The translations under genes and the position numbers were made by a program. Below, one piece after another: positions 25,777 to 37,200 of a stretch of 64,000 nt of DNA. Within the stretch, counting starts at the first letter, position 1. The number at the start of each line of letters is the position of its first letter. The notes under the pieces are model-generated. The model did no database searches. It saw only the letters and a program-made list of their open reading frames with translations, and was not told the DNA's origin. This stretch comes from Bacteroidia bacterium (GTDB lineage: Bacteria > Bacteroidota > Bacteroidia > Cytophagales > Cyclobacteriaceae): assembly GCA_030432655.1 (NCBI GenBank), contig JAUILA010000013.1:91670-155669 (forward strand). Direction: 5' to 3'.

Positions 25777-26956
25777 GAGACTCTGCGGAGCATTTTTACT
25801 CTTATTTGTCATAGCCGGAACATTCTCCTACGGACAAAAATCCAGGGAACAACTGGAAAAGGAAAAGCAGGCCAACCTGAAAAAGATCGAACAGGCCGAA
25901 AAGATCCTGGCAGAGACAGCGGGTAAAAGGCAAAATTCCATCGGAAGGCTGAACGCCCTGAATCAGCGAATATCGGCCCAGGAAGACCTGATCCAGGGAA
26001 TAAGGAATGAGATCGGCCTGCTCAATGAAGAAATTGAGGAAAACAATGACATTATTGAGTCCCTCGAAGGAGATATTGCCAGCCTGAAGGATGAATACGC
26101 AGCCATGATCTATGCCACCCATAAGTCAAACCAGGGCTTCAACAAACTTACCTTTCTCTTCTCTGCCAGCTCATTTAACCAATTCCTGATGCGCTTGCAG
26201 TACATGGAGCAATACGGTGAGGTGCGTAAGAAACAAACTGAACAGATTCAGCGGGTTCAGGAAACACTGGCCGGGCAGGTCGTGGTGATCGAGAGCAAAA
26301 TGTCAGAAAAAAATATGCTGCTTGGTGACCAGCTGGCGGAAAACCGCCGCCTCGCGGATCTTAAGGGAAATCAGAACCAGATGGTAACTACCCTACAACG
26401 GCGTGAGAAAGAGATCAAAAAGGAACTCGAAAACTCAAAAAATGCGGTCGCCAGGCTTGATAACATGATCAACGAGATCATACGTGAAGAAATGGAGCGG
26501 GCACGCCGGGCAGAATCCGCCAATTCTGAGGCAACTGCCAGGCTCTCCAGTGACTTCGCTTCGAATAAAACAAAATTGCCCTGGCCGGTATCAGGCTTCG
26601 TCGTTCAGAAATTCGGCAAACAGCAGCATCCTGTGTTTAAAAATGTGGTGATTGACAGTCATTCCATTACCATTCAGACCCGTCAGTCAGAAAAAGTCAA
26701 AACCATCTTTACCGGTGAAATAACCCGCGTGGCCTTCGTACCACTGGTTGGTAATACGGTAATTATTAATCATGGGGATTATTTCAGCGTATACGCGGGA
26801 CTAAAGGAGGTTTACGTGAAATCAGGACAAAAGGTGACTACCAATCAGGAAATCGGCAGTATCCTTACCAATAAAGAAGGTGTCTCCGAATTGAAATTTG
26901 AAATCCGGAAAAGTGCCAATGCCCTCGATCCGCAACAATGGCTGAGAAATAATTAA
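25763..26956 (+). CDS. envC: EnvC-like murein hydrolase activator with degenerate LytM domain
   Basis: A 397-residue exported protein: signal peptide, two long coiled-coil stretches (about residues 30-120 and 150-250) and a C-terminal M23/LytM domain (about 275-395). The domain lacks the zinc ligands of active M23 peptidases: the usual HxH near the C-terminus is 'LKFEIR' and the upstream YAH is 'VYAGL'. This is the pattern of E. coli EnvC, which activates amidases but does not cut peptidoglycan itself. It is the third gene of the operon after TPR and DUF4292 genes. The amidase it would act on is not in the window. Confidence 0.9.
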   Translation: MYVNKRLCGAFLLLFVIAGTFSYGQKSREQLEKEKQANLKKIEQAEKILAETAGKRQNSIGRLNALNQRISAQEDLIQGIRNEIGLLNEEIEENNDIIESLEGDIASLKDEYAAMIYATHKSNQGFNKLTFLFSASSFNQFLMRLQYMEQYGEVRKKQTEQIQRVQETLAGQVVVIESKMSEKNMLLGDQLAENRRLADLKGNQNQMVTTLQRREKEIKKELENSKNAVARLDNMINEIIREEMERARRAESANSEATARLSSDFASNKTKLPWPVSGFVVQKFGKQQHPVFKNVVIDSHSITIQTRQSEKVKTIFTGEITRVAFVPLVGNTVIINHGDYFSVYAGLKEVYVKSGQKVTTNQEIGSILTNKEGVSELKFEIRKSANALDPQQWLRNN

Positions 26957-27017
26957 AAAAAGAAATAAAAGTAAATCTGAACGTGAATTTGCTTTTTTTC
27001 GTTGCCATTTAAATAGC

Positions 27018-27043
27018 TATCTTTACAATTCGTTCTAAACGAA
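27018..27043 (+). promoter_or_regulatory. Possible tatA -7 box and small hairpin
   Basis: TATCTTTA at 27018-27025 is one mismatch from the -7 consensus. It is followed by the inverted repeat TTCGTT/AACGAA (27029-27034 and 27038-27043) just before the tatA start codon. No well-spaced -33 TTG is seen. Confidence 0.3.
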
Positions 27044-27049
27044 ATTATC

Positions 27050-27259
27050 ATGAATACATTATTTGCTTTTTTTGGTGGAGGATTAGGAGGTCAGGAAATT
27101 CTTCTGATCCTGATGGTAATACTGATATTCTTTGGAGCAAAGAAAATTCCTGAACTGGCCCGTGGACTTGGCAAAGGAATCCGCGAGTTCAAGGATGCCA
27201 CCAAAGAAATTAAAAATGACATCGAAGAATCTGCCAAGATAGAAGAAGAGAAACGATAA
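27050..27259 (+). CDS. tatA: Twin-arginine translocase subunit TatA/E
   Basis: A 69-residue protein with one N-terminal membrane helix ('[25 protein letters not shown]'-type hinge, residues 18-42) and an amphipathic then charged C-terminal tail. This is the TatA pore-forming component of the twin-arginine pathway, which exports folded proteins. TatC is not in the window. The gene lies 93 bases after envC and 6 bases before gatA. Confidence 0.93.
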   Translation: MNTLFAFFGGGLGGQEILLILMVILIFFGAKKIPELARGLGKGIREFKDATKEIKNDIEESAKIEEEKR

Positions 27260-27265
27260 GCACGG

Positions 27266-28696
27266 TTGAAGCCATACCTCTCCTTATCCAGCATTCAAAA
27301 TGACCTGAATGAAGGGCGCATTACATGCGTTGGTCTGACCAATCATTACCTTAAGAACATCGATGAAAAAAAGCACCTCAACGCATTTGTGGAGGTGTAC
27401 CGCGAGGAAGCGCTTGCCAAAGCGGCTGAAGTGGATGCCCGTATATCAGATGGTACCGCAGGCAGACTTGCGGGAATGGTCATCGGATTGAAAGATGTCC
27501 TTTCCCATAAGGACCACGGCCTGCAGGGGGCCAGTAAAATTCTCGATACATTTCAGGCACAATTTAACGCAACAGCTGTTCAGCGGTTACTTGATGAAGA
27601 CGCCATCGTAATCGGCCGGAACAACTGTGACGAATTCGCCATGGGATCCTCCAACGAAAACTCTGCATTCGGCCCCGTCCTGAACGATGCCGATAATCAG
27701 CGGGTACCGGGTGGCTCCTCAGGGGGTTCTGCCGTCGCAGTTCAGGCAGATATGTGCCTGGTCTCACTGGGATCAGACACCGGAGGCTCAGTAAGACAAC
27801 CTGCAGCCTTTTGTGGCATTCTCGGGCTTAAGCCTACCTACTCAAGGATCAGCCGGCACGGACTGATTGCTTATGGATCCTCATTTGATTGTATAGGAAT
27901 ATTCTCCAAAACGGTCGAAGACATGGCCCTGGTACTTGAAATAGCGGCAGGACCCGATGAATTCGACAGTACAGTATCTGCCTCACCTGTTCCATCCTAT
28001 TCAGGAAGCCTTGAAAAATTAAAGGGAAAAAAATACAGGATTGCCTGTATCCGGGAAACCATCCACACTGACGGTTTACAGGAAGAAATTCGTGAAGCGA
28101 CACGTAATACCATAGAAAATCTGAAAAAAAATGGTCATGAAGTACATGAAGTTGACTTCCCGCTTCTTGAATATCTCCTTCCAACCTATTATATTTTAAC
28201 TACCGCTGAAGCAAGTTCCAATTTATCAAGGTATGACGGCGTAAAATACGGTTACCGTTCGCCTGATTCCGGAACGTTGGAAACGATGTATAAAAATACC
28301 CGTACAGAAGGTTTCGGCGAAGAGGTGAAGCGACGAATAATGCTGGGAACCTTTGTTTTGAGCGCTAGTTACTACGACGCGTACTATACCAAAGCACAGA
28401 AAGCCCGCCGTATTATCAGGGACAGGACTAAAAAAATCCTTGAGGAATATGATTTTATCGTTTTGCCCGTTACCCCTACTACCGCATTCCAACTGGGAGC
28501 GCATAGTGCGGATCCCGTAGAAATGTACCTCGCCGATCTGTTTACAGTACAGGCGAATGTTACAGGGCTGCCGGCGGTGTCAATTCCGAACGGATCGGAC
28601 AGGGAAGGGTTGCCAATTGGCTTTCAGGTGATTGCCAATGACTTTGAGGAAGAGCGTCTGCTGGCGTTCTCAAAAGAAATTATGGAGCTAGAATGA
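27266..28696 (+). CDS. gatA: Aspartyl/glutamyl-tRNA amidotransferase subunit A
   Basis: A 476-residue amidase-signature enzyme. It releases ammonia from glutamine for the GatCAB complex that converts misacylated Glu-tRNA-Gln or Asp-tRNA-Asn. The catalytic triad is visible: Lys in 'VIGLKDVLS', cis-Ser in 'GGSSGGSAVAV' and the nucleophile Ser in 'GSDTGGSVRQPA'. The start is TTG at 27266, 6 bases after the tatA stop. GatB and GatC genes are elsewhere. The end overlaps the lytic transglycosylase start by 4 bases (ATGA). Confidence 0.94.
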   Translation: MKPYLSLSSIQNDLNEGRITCVGLTNHYLKNIDEKKHLNAFVEVYREEALAKAAEVDARISDGTAGRLAGMVIGLKDVLSHKDHGLQGASKILDTFQAQFNATAVQRLLDEDAIVIGRNNCDEFAMGSSNENSAFGPVLNDADNQRVPGGSSGGSAVAVQADMCLVSLGSDTGGSVRQPAAFCGILGLKPTYSRISRHGLIAYGSSFDCIGIFSKTVEDMALVLEIAAGPDEFDSTVSASPVPSYSGSLEKLKGKKYRIACIRETIHTDGLQEEIREATRNTIENLKKNGHEVHEVDFPLLEYLLPTYYILTTAEASSNLSRYDGVKYGYRSPDSGTLETMYKNTRTEGFGEEVKRRIMLGTFVLSASYYDAYYTKAQKARRIIRDRTKKILEEYDFIVLPVTPTTAFQLGAHSADPVEMYLADLFTVQANVTGLPAVSIPNGSDREGLPIGFQVIANDFEEERLLAFSKEIMELE

Positions 28697-30051
28697 GGAT
28701 AATACTTACATCCGTATTTATACTGACCGTTTTAACGGGCTATACCCAGGAAACACCTGAGGAAGATATTTTCTATCCCGCTTCCGATCTTGAGTATATA
28801 CCTGCGGAGGATGATTATGACCTCATAGAAGACCGCCTGAGCTGTATTGAGAATGAAATTCCACTGAACTACCATGAACGCGTTCATGCATTCGTAAACT
28901 ACTTCGCCGTTAAGGACAGGGAATATACCCGCCTGATGATCCAGCGGAAAAATCTTTACTTTCCCCTGTTTGAAAAATACCTGGCAAAATACGGGCTGCC
29001 GGACGAACTGAAATATTTATCAATCGTCGAGTCAGGCCTCAATCCGAAGGCGGTTTCCTCCGCAAGAGCAGTAGGATTATGGCAGTTCATGTCCTATACA
29101 GGCCGGCATTACGGGCTGAATAATGACTGGTTCATTGACGATCGTATGGATCCTGATAAGGCAACCGAAGCAGCATGTAAATACCTGAAACAGTTATACG
29201 GCATGTTTGGTGATTGGGAATTTGCCATTTCTGCCTACAACACGGGCCCGGGTAATGTGCGGAAAGCCATCCGGCGGTCCGGGTACAAAAAGACCTTCTG
29301 GGAAGTTTATCCCTACCTCTATCGCGAGACGCGGTCCTATCTTCCGCAATTTGTTGCCATTATGTACGTGCTGAACTATGCGGATGAATTGAATTTCCAG
29401 GTAGATAACATGGAATATGCCGTTGCTTCAGATACGATTCTCGTAAAGGATTACGTACACCTGGAAACGCTTGCCGGTCAGCTGAACCTCTGCCTCGATG
29501 ATATAAAAAATCTCAATCCGAGCCTTCGCTACGATATGGTTCCTGAGACCACTAACGGATACCTGCTCAAAATACCTGCTGATGCCAGGGAGCTACTCGA
29601 TGCCAACCGGCTGGCCATTCTTGACTCTGCCGCGAAAGTAGGAAAAGAAGAGCTGGAAAAAATGGCTAAAAACGCCCCTGGAAGCACTTATGGACGGGAT
29701 AAAGTCGTGTACAGGGTAAGAAGCGGAGATGTGCTTGGAAAAATCGCCGAACGTTATCACGTACGGATTAGCGACCTCCGGAAGTGGAATAACATTCGCG
29801 GATCCATGATCCGGGTCGGCCAAAGCCTTACTATATATGTGAATGGCGGAGCGCCTTCACAGCCTGTTGCCAGTAAACCGGTAATTAAAACCGCTGCCAA
29901 CGGAAATAAAATGTATGTTGTACAGCCAGGAGATACCTTGTGGGACATTTCGCGCAAGCTTTCCGGAGTCAGCATAGAAGAGATCAAAAAGCTGAATTCA
30001 CTCACTTCCAATAACATCAAGCCCGGTCAGGAGCTGATCATTGGAAAATGA
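28693..30051 (+). CDS. MltD-like lytic transglycosylase with LysM domains
   Basis: A 452-residue exported cell-wall enzyme. After a short signal, a SLT domain (about residues 95-230) carries the catalytic Glu113 in 'SIVESGLNPKAVSSARAVGLWQF' region; 'AISAYNTGPGNV' is the second family motif. Two LysM domains at the C-terminus (about 335-380 and 405-452, 'YRVRSGDVLGKIAERY' and 'YVVQPGDTLWDISRKL') bind peptidoglycan. It cuts the glycan strand to 1,6-anhydro ends. A 4-base overlap couples it to gatA. Confidence 0.92.
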   Translation: MRIILTSVFILTVLTGYTQETPEEDIFYPASDLEYIPAEDDYDLIEDRLSCIENEIPLNYHERVHAFVNYFAVKDREYTRLMIQRKNLYFPLFEKYLAKYGLPDELKYLSIVESGLNPKAVSSARAVGLWQFMSYTGRHYGLNNDWFIDDRMDPDKATEAACKYLKQLYGMFGDWEFAISAYNTGPGNVRKAIRRSGYKKTFWEVYPYLYRETRSYLPQFVAIMYVLNYADELNFQVDNMEYAVASDTILVKDYVHLETLAGQLNLCLDDIKNLNPSLRYDMVPETTNGYLLKIPADARELLDANRLAILDSAAKVGKEELEKMAKNAPGSTYGRDKVVYRVRSGDVLGKIAERYHVRISDLRKWNNIRGSMIRVGQSLTIYVNGGAPSQPVASKPVIKTAANGNKMYVVQPGDTLWDISRKLSGVSIEEIKKLNSLTSNNIKPGQELIIGK

Positions 30052-30081
30052 GCGAACAATCCATAATTTTACCGGGTTAAT

Positions 30082-30122
30082 AAGTGAAGATCAGCCGTGA
30101 CGAAAATGGCTGATACGACTTA
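30082..30122 (+). promoter_or_regulatory. Structured leader hairpin before the DUF4837 gene
   Basis: Stem ATCAGCC (30090-30096) pairs with GGCTGAT (30108-30114). An outer stem TAAGT/ACTTA (30081-30085 and 30118-30122) extends it. It ends 21 bases before the start codon and is not followed by a T-run, so it is not a standard terminator. Confidence 0.4.
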
Positions 30123-30143
30123 TGTCTGGTAAACGGATCATAC

Positions 30144-31277
30144 ATGAAAATTAAATCACTGCTTTCCTCCCTCGTATTAATCCTGCTCATATTCTCCTGT
30201 TCGTCGGACGGGAAAAAAAGTGACGGACTACTTCCCCCTGCCAGTGGCAGTCCGGGTGAAATGATCGTGGTCATGGATTCTGCGCAATGGAAGAATGTGC
30301 TGGGACGTGAAGTACGTGAAACATTCCAGGCTGAAGTACAGGGTCTCCCGCGTGAAGAGCGTATGTTCAAAATTAACCAGGTCAATCCCGCCAGGATGAG
30401 TAATCTTCTCCGGCAGGTCCGTAACCTGGTGTTTGTGGTTACCCTTGATGATAATTCACCGGGATCCAGGCGAATCAGAAATTACTTCACGAAAGAATCC
30501 CTGGACAAAATCCGGCAGGATGACGACCTGTTCGTTTATACTTCGGAAAATGAGTTTGCCAAGGGCCAGCAGGTTATGTACCTGTTTGGCAAGACTGAAA
30601 GCCAGCTGATCAGGCATATCCGTGATAACAGGACAGCGCTTCAGAACTTCTTTAACAATGCCGAATTCAGCCGTCTCCAGAGCAATATCTTTAAAGGGAA
30701 AAAACCAACCGGGCTTACCGAGGTACTTGAGAAGGAACACGACTGCACCATGAAATTACCATTCGGTTATCAACTGGTGGTCAATGAAGATAATGGTTCG
30801 TCAGGATTTGTCTGGTTCAGGCAAATGAATGATGACAACGACAAGAACATTTATATCACTTATCGTCCGTACAGGAGTGAAAAGATGTTTGATAAGGACA
30901 ACCTGATCTCTCTGCGCGACTCCATCGCGAAGAACCAGCTCTTTGGTGACCCGGATAAACCGGAAACGAGCTATGTGCTGACCGAAACCGCAGTTCCGTT
31001 TATACCCGTTCAGGTGCAACAACTTACCTTCAAGGACATGTACGCCAAAAAGATGAAAGGTCTCTGGAAAACGAGGAATAATTCTATGGGCGGACCTTTT
31101 GTCAGCTACGGGATGGTAGACGAGGAGCTTAACCGCTTTTACTACATAGAAGGGTTTGTATACAGCCCCGGGGAAAACCAGCGTGAATACATGCGCGAAT
31201 TTGATGTGATCCTTCACTCATTCAATACCCTGACCGCGAGTGCCTCGGACGAGGAAGAAGCCTCTGCAGGCGAATAA
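30144..31277 (+). CDS. DUF4837 lipoprotein
   Basis: A 377-residue lipoprotein with acylated Cys19 (LIFSC). It matches the DUF4837 family by the early 'LPPASGSPGEMIVVMDSAQWKN' region and the later 'YITYRPYRSEKMFDKDNLISLRDSI' and 'RGLWKTRNNSMGGPFVSY'-like segments. The family is restricted largely to Bacteroidota and its function is unknown. The C-terminus is acidic. It lies 92 bases after the lytic transglycosylase gene, with a structured leader between them, and precedes maeB by 100 bases. A role in envelope maintenance is only suggested by the neighbours. Confidence 0.87.
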   Translation: MKIKSLLSSLVLILLIFSCSSDGKKSDGLLPPASGSPGEMIVVMDSAQWKNVLGREVRETFQAEVQGLPREERMFKINQVNPARMSNLLRQVRNLVFVVTLDDNSPGSRRIRNYFTKESLDKIRQDDDLFVYTSENEFAKGQQVMYLFGKTESQLIRHIRDNRTALQNFFNNAEFSRLQSNIFKGKKPTGLTEVLEKEHDCTMKLPFGYQLVVNEDNGSSGFVWFRQMNDDNDKNIYITYRPYRSEKMFDKDNLISLRDSIAKNQLFGDPDKPETSYVLTETAVPFIPVQVQQLTFKDMYAKKMKGLWKTRNNSMGGPFVSYGMVDEELNRFYYIEGFVYSPGENQREYMREFDVILHSFNTLTASASDEEEASAGE

Positions 31278-31377
31278 ATCGCAAATTTTTATAAATGCAG
31301 GAGTATCCTGATTAGGTCAGGGAGGGATAGATTTTGTATCTTCGGGTAATCATTTTTTAATATACTAACACAATCAC

Positions 31378-33663
31378 ATGACCATCAAGATACGCAAGCA
31401 GGACGCGCTTGCCTACCACGCTGAAGGACAGCCGGGCAAAATCGAAGTAGTCCCCACCAAATCCGTAAGTTCACAGCTTGATCTGGCCCTTGCATATTCA
31501 CCAGGGGTGGCCGAACCTTGCCTGGAAATTGAAAAAAATGAGGATGATGCCTATAAATATACCGCCAAAGGAAACCTGGTGGGTGTCATATCCAACGGAA
31601 CCGCCGTTCTCGGACTCGGGGATATCGGAGCCCAGGCCTCCAAACCTGTAATGGAAGGCAAAGGAGTGCTTTTTAAAAAATTTGCCGGCATTGACGTTTT
31701 TGATATTGAGATCAATGAGAAGGATCCTGATAAATTCGTCGAAATCCTCAAATCACTCGAACCAACTTTCGGTGGTATCAACCTGGAAGATATCAAAGCC
31801 CCGGAATGCTTCAGGATTGAAGAGCGTTTAAAAAAGGAAATGAATATCCCGGTCATGCACGATGACCAGCACGGAACCGCTATCATTTCTGCAGCAGGCC
31901 TGCTGAACGCGCTCGAGTTAATAGGGAATAAGAAAATTGAAGACCTGAAGATTGTGGTTAACGGAGCCGGTGCCGCCGCAGTGGCGTGTACCGACATTTA
32001 TATTTCGCTGGGAGCCCGGAAGGAGAATATTATTATGTGCGACAGCAAAGGGGTGATCCGGAAAGACCGGGAAAACCTCGGGCCGATGAAAGCACAGTAC
32101 GCGACAGACAAAGACCTTCATTCCCTTTCTGATGCCATGGAAGGGGCTGATTTCTTCCTTGGACTTTCGGTGGCTGGTGTGCTGGATAAGAGCGATATCC
32201 AAAAGATGGCAGACGACCCGATTGTCTTTGCACTGGCCAACCCTTCCCCGGAAATCGACTACAATGTAGCAATGAAAACCCGGAAAGATATTATTATGGC
32301 CACCGGACGGTCTGATCACCCCAACCAGGTCAATAATGTATTGGGATTCCCCTATATCTTCAGAGGTGCACTGGATATTCGTGCCACCGCAATCAATGAA
32401 GATATGAAACTGGCAGCGGTGTATGCCCTTGCCGACCTCGCCAAGCAACCCGTTCCTGATATCGTCACCAAGGCCTATGACGATGAAAAAATCCAGTTTG
32501 GAAAGGAATACCTTATTCCTAAACCCCTCGATCCAAGGCTGATTACCCATATTTCTCCCGCAGTGGCCAGAGCCGCCATGGAATCAGGGGTGGCAAGGAG
32601 CGAGATTACCGACTGGGAAAACTATCACATGCAGCTGCAGCAGCGGATCGGCATAGATGATAAAATGATGACCCGGATCATTACAAGAGCCAAACGCGAT
32701 CCAAAGCGGATAGTCTTTGCCGAAGCTCATGACCTTAAAGTACTAAAGGCCGCGCAGATTCTCCATGAAGAAAAAATTGCGTTCCCGGTCCTCCTGGGCA
32801 ACCAGAAGATTATCCACGATCTCATCAATGAGCATCAGCTGGATTTATGTGATTGCCCGGTTATCGACACCTATGATCCGGCGGAAGATGAACGAAGGGA
32901 AAAATACGCCATGCATTACTATGAAAAGCGCAAGCGTAAAGGAGCCACCCAGTATGAAGCCCGCAAGCTGATGAGGGACAGAAACTATTTCGGGTCCATG
33001 CTGGTGGAACATGATGAGGCAGATGCACTGATCAGCGGACTCACCAAGGATTATCCGAAGACAATCCTTCCTGCCCTGCAGATCATCGGAATGGAACCGC
33101 GTGTGCGCCGGGTTGCCGGAATGTACATCATCAACAGCAAACGGGGCACGTATTTCTTTGCCGATACCACCGTGAATGTAGACCCAACCCCCGAACAGCT
33201 GGTTGATATCATAGGCATGACCTCACGGGTGGTGCAGCTTTTCAACGTTAAGCCACGGGTGGCAGTCCTGTCCTATTCCAATTTTGGTTCGAGCAAGGGA
33301 CATATCCCGGAAAAGGCAATCAAAACGGTACAGCTTGCCAGGGAAAAGTACCCGGATCTCACAATTGAAGGAGATATTCAGGCAAACGTGGCGCTGGATA
33401 CCATTCTCCAGCAGGAGAATTATCCATTCAGTGAACTGGCTGATGAAGGAGCTAATACATTGATTTTCCCTGATCTGGCTTCAGGAAACATCGCCTATAA
33501 GCTGGTTATGGAAATTGGTGGTGCAGAAGCAATCGGACCTGTGTTGCTCGGGATGCGCAAGCCTGTACATATCCTGCAGCTGGGCAGCAGCGTCCGGGAT
33601 ATAGTAAACATGGCAGCCATTGCAGTCGTGGATGCACAACTTTACACCGAACGAACAAAATGA
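31378..33663 (+). CDS. maeB: NADP-dependent malic enzyme with phosphotransacetylase-like domain
   Basis: A 761-residue fusion. Residues 1-430 form the malic enzyme part, which decarboxylates malate to pyruvate with NADP reduction ('[10 protein letters not shown]' region, '[19 protein letters not shown]', '[16 protein letters not shown]'). Residues 440-761 are a phosphate-acetyltransferase-like domain ('[19 protein letters not shown]', '[17 protein letters not shown]'), which in MaeB proteins usually senses acetyl-CoA and lacks independent activity. It supplies NADPH and pyruvate. The stop overlaps the ruvA start by 4 bases. Confidence 0.94.
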   Translation: MTIKIRKQDALAYHAEGQPGKIEVVPTKSVSSQLDLALAYSPGVAEPCLEIEKNEDDAYKYTAKGNLVGVISNGTAVLGLGDIGAQASKPVMEGKGVLFKKFAGIDVFDIEINEKDPDKFVEILKSLEPTFGGINLEDIKAPECFRIEERLKKEMNIPVMHDDQHGTAIISAAGLLNALELIGNKKIEDLKIVVNGAGAAAVACTDIYISLGARKENIIMCDSKGVIRKDRENLGPMKAQYATDKDLHSLSDAMEGADFFLGLSVAGVLDKSDIQKMADDPIVFALANPSPEIDYNVAMKTRKDIIMATGRSDHPNQVNNVLGFPYIFRGALDIRATAINEDMKLAAVYALADLAKQPVPDIVTKAYDDEKIQFGKEYLIPKPLDPRLITHISPAVARAAMESGVARSEITDWENYHMQLQQRIGIDDKMMTRIITRAKRDPKRIVFAEAHDLKVLKAAQILHEEKIAFPVLLGNQKIIHDLINEHQLDLCDCPVIDTYDPAEDERREKYAMHYYEKRKRKGATQYEARKLMRDRNYFGSMLVEHDEADALISGLTKDYPKTILPALQIIGMEPRVRRVAGMYIINSKRGTYFFADTTVNVDPTPEQLVDIIGMTSRVVQLFNVKPRVAVLSYSNFGSSKGHIPEKAIKTVQLAREKYPDLTIEGDIQANVALDTILQQENYPFSELADEGANTLIFPDLASGNIAYKLVMEIGGAEAIGPVLLGMRKPVHILQLGSSVRDIVNMAAIAVVDAQLYTERTK

Positions 33664-34253
33664 TTTCCTATCTCAACGGCAGGCTGGCCCGTAAAGACCC
33701 CACCCATGTTATTCTTGATGTGAACGGTGTGGGGTATCATGTAAATATTGCCCTGACAACTTTTACCGCGATCAAGGATCAGGAGCAGTGTAAATTGCTG
33801 ACATACCTTCATGTCAAGGAGGATTCGCATACGCTTTACGGATTCCATGACGACGATTCCAGGACCATGTTTCTTTCCCTGATATCCATCAACGGAGTAG
33901 GCCCGAGTACGGGCCTGATGGTCCAGTCATCACTGAGTTCTTCAGAGCTCCGGGAAGCTATTCTTTCCGGTGATGTCAAGACTATACAATCAGTCAAGGG
34001 AATAGGGGCCAAAACCGCCCAGCGGATTATCCTTGAACTGAAAGACAAAATGGCAAAAGAAGGGGGAATTACGCCGGAAACACAGAATTTACTACATTCA
34101 CGCAATACCCTGCGGGATGAGGCGTTATCGGCATTATTTACCCTTGGAATTAATAAACAGGCGGCGGAAAAAAGTGTGGACCGCATCCTGAAAAATTCGG
34201 GAAATACAGTTACTTTGGAAGAATTGATCAAACTAGCTTTAAAAAATACCTGA
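33660..34253 (+). CDS. ruvA: Holliday junction branch migration protein RuvA
   Basis: A 197-residue DNA-binding protein of the RuvAB complex, which moves Holliday junctions during recombination repair. The N-terminal OB fold ('[26 protein letters not shown]') is followed by helix-hairpin-helix motifs ('[13 protein letters not shown]', '[17 protein letters not shown]') and a C-terminal domain III that would contact RuvB. It begins with the ATGA overlap on maeB, and sprA follows 15 bases after its stop. Confidence 0.95.
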   Translation: MISYLNGRLARKDPTHVILDVNGVGYHVNIALTTFTAIKDQEQCKLLTYLHVKEDSHTLYGFHDDDSRTMFLSLISINGVGPSTGLMVQSSLSSSELREAILSGDVKTIQSVKGIGAKTAQRIILELKDKMAKEGGITPETQNLLHSRNTLRDEALSALFTLGINKQAAEKSVDRILKNSGNTVTLEELIKLALKNT

Positions 34254-34268
34254 ACGAACCGTAGTGTT

Positions 34269-37200
34269 TTGATTTTTAGACTTTTGAAAGAAGCAAAAAC
34301 ACCATTTTTTTCGGCATTACTGTTTTGTTTCATTCTTACACTTTTTGTATCGAGCCCGTCACAGGTCAGAGGGAGTATGATGTGGCAGGTTCAGGCCGAT
34401 ACTACGCAACGGGGGGATACCACCCGTACGGATAGTGTAAGAAATCAACCATACAGCCCGACAAGAACACCGGTGTTTACTCCGACCTACAGGTTCGGCG
34501 ACCCTTTCAGCAATTCGCTGAGTGGATACAATCCTTTATTGCCCGATCCTTCCGGCCTGAATGTGGATCTGGATATCGACACCGCACTGAATTACACTAT
34601 TTACGAACGCCTGGGAGATGTCAATTACCGGCCTCCCACTAATTTATCTTTTGAAGAATTTCAGCAATACCAGCAACAACAGCAATCAAGGGAATACTGG
34701 CGAAGCCGCTCGGAAGGACTGGAGGGAGAAGGCGCCCTGGGCGGACGAAACCTGATACCTCCCATTTATATCAGCCCGGTATTTGACCGAATCTTCGGAG
34801 GGAGTTACGTGGAAATCATACCGCGCGGATTTGTAACCCTTGATTTCGGGGGCAGATGGCAGCGTATTGAGAGTCCTGACCGCTCCATCAGGCAGCAGCG
34901 AAACGGTGGGTTTGAATTTGACCAGCAGATCCAGATGAACGTAGTGGGTAAAATCGGTGAAAAACTGCAGGTCACGGCCAATTTTGATAATAACAATTCA
35001 TTCGACTTTGAGAATAATCTAAAGGTGGAGTATACCGGTTTTGAAGAGGATATCCTTCAGAAACTGGAAATAGGAAACGTAAGCCTGCCCCTGAATAACA
35101 GCCTTATTACCGGAGCCCAGAACCTCTTCGGGGTGAAAGCCCAGCTCCAGTTTGGCGACCTGTATGTTACAACGGTGGCCTCCACGCAGCGTGGTAAGTC
35201 AGAGTCCATAACCGTCGACGGAGGGGGCGTCCAGGGCAGGGAATTTGAAATTTCCGCCGCCAACTACGATGAGAACCGGCACTTCTTCCTCGGGCATTTC
35301 TTCCGGGACAACTATGCCCGCTGGCTTAATTCAATACCCTTTATCCAGTCAAGTGTTAATGTGACGCGGGTAGAGGTCTATGTGGTTAACCGTAGCAATG
35401 ATACCCAGTCGCTGCGGAATGTACTCGGGATGATGGATATGGCCGAAGCCGATCCTGATAATATTTACCGGGATGGCCTGATCTCCCCCAATCCGGTATT
35501 CAATAACGCCAACACCAATGAGGCCAATAACATGTTCGATATCCTGGATGGTCTCAACCGGGAAGCCGATAATGTCAATGCCCAGCTGGAAGGCCTTGGC
35601 TTTGAGAATGGTGTGGATTTCGAAAAAATTACCAGTGCACGTAAACTGGATCCGGCAGAATATACCTTTGACCCGCAACTTGGTTATATCACCCTCCAGC
35701 GCAAACTTCAGAATGACGAAGCACTGGCCGTGGCCTACCAGTACTCCTACCAGGGCAGGGTTTTTAAAGTCGGTGAACTCGCAGAAGATTACAATGGCCG
35801 TGATGAAAACGAAGTGATCTTCCTGAAACTCCTTCGCCCCAGGAAAATCAATATCCGGGATAATTCGGGTGAACGGATCCCTACCTGGGACCTGATGATG
35901 AAGAACATTTACAACCTGAATGCCAATAACCTGGAGCGGGAGAATTTCAGCCTCCGGATCATTTACCGGGACGACCGGACAGGTATTGATAACCCGCAGC
36001 TTCAGGAAGGGGTTATTGCCAGTGTCACGCCACTGATCGAACTGGTAGGGCTGGATAAGCTTAATCCCAACAACGATCCGCAGCCGGATGGAAATTTTGA
36101 TTTTGTGGAAGGAATCACCATTAAACCGGAACTGGGCATCGTAATTTTTCCCAATCTCCAGCCATTTGATAACCAGCTCAGGCAGGCATTCTCCCAGGAT
36201 CCCAATCAGTCTGACCTGGTTGATAAATATGTATACGATGAACTCTACGACGAGACCCAGAATGATGCCGAACTGGTCTCAAGTAAAAACAAATATTTCC
36301 TGACCGGCCGGTTCCAGTCCGGTTCGGCTAATGAGATTGTGATCCCCGGATTTAATATTTCAGAGGGATCTGTTCAGGTGTATGCCGGCGGATCGCCCCT
36401 TGTGGAAGGAGTGGACTACCAGGTGGATTACACATTTGGGAAAGTAAATATCATCAATGAAGGAGTACTCCGTTCAGGAAAGGATATTACCGTCCGCTAT
36501 GAAAAGGCGGATCTTTTTAATTTTCAATCCAGGACGCTCCTGGGAACGCGTTTGGATTATGTGATCGACGACGGAATCAATGTAGGTGCCACCCTCCTCC
36601 ACCATTTTGAACGGCCGCTGATCTCGCGGATAAGCGTGGGTAATGAGCCCACAAAAAACACAAAATACGGCTTTGACGTGAACATCAGGAAAGACAGTCG
36701 TCTTATGACCAAACTCATCGACAAAATCCCGCTGATTCAAACCAAAGAACCGTCCAGCATTGCCTTCAATGCGGAATTTGCCCAGCTAATACCCGGAACT
36801 TCCAATATTGTGGACGGGGAAGGTACGTCCTACATCGATGATTTTGAAAGTTCGACAACCCCTTTTACCCTTGGCAACCCACTGAGCTGGAAACTGGCCT
36901 CCACCCCCCAAACACCCGATGACCGTTACAACGGAAGCAGCCGTGACCTGTCATTTGCGTACAAGAGAGCAAAATTGTCCTGGTACCAGATCGACAACCT
37001 GTTTTACCGGGACGACCGGAGACGGCCTGAAAATGTTACCGAAGAGGATATGCAAAATCATTACGTCAGGTTTGTGCGTCCGCAGGAAATATTTCCCAAT
37101 CTGGATGAAAATATTATCAACTTCCAGCAGATATTCAACCTGGCCTATTATCCGGAAGAACGGGGACAGTATAACTACAATCCCAACGGAACCACCGATA

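Noticed and set aside
31918..32550. A 210-residue minus-strand frame inside maeB
   Set aside because: Antisense shadow of the malic enzyme domain; no recognisable family or ribosome-binding site.
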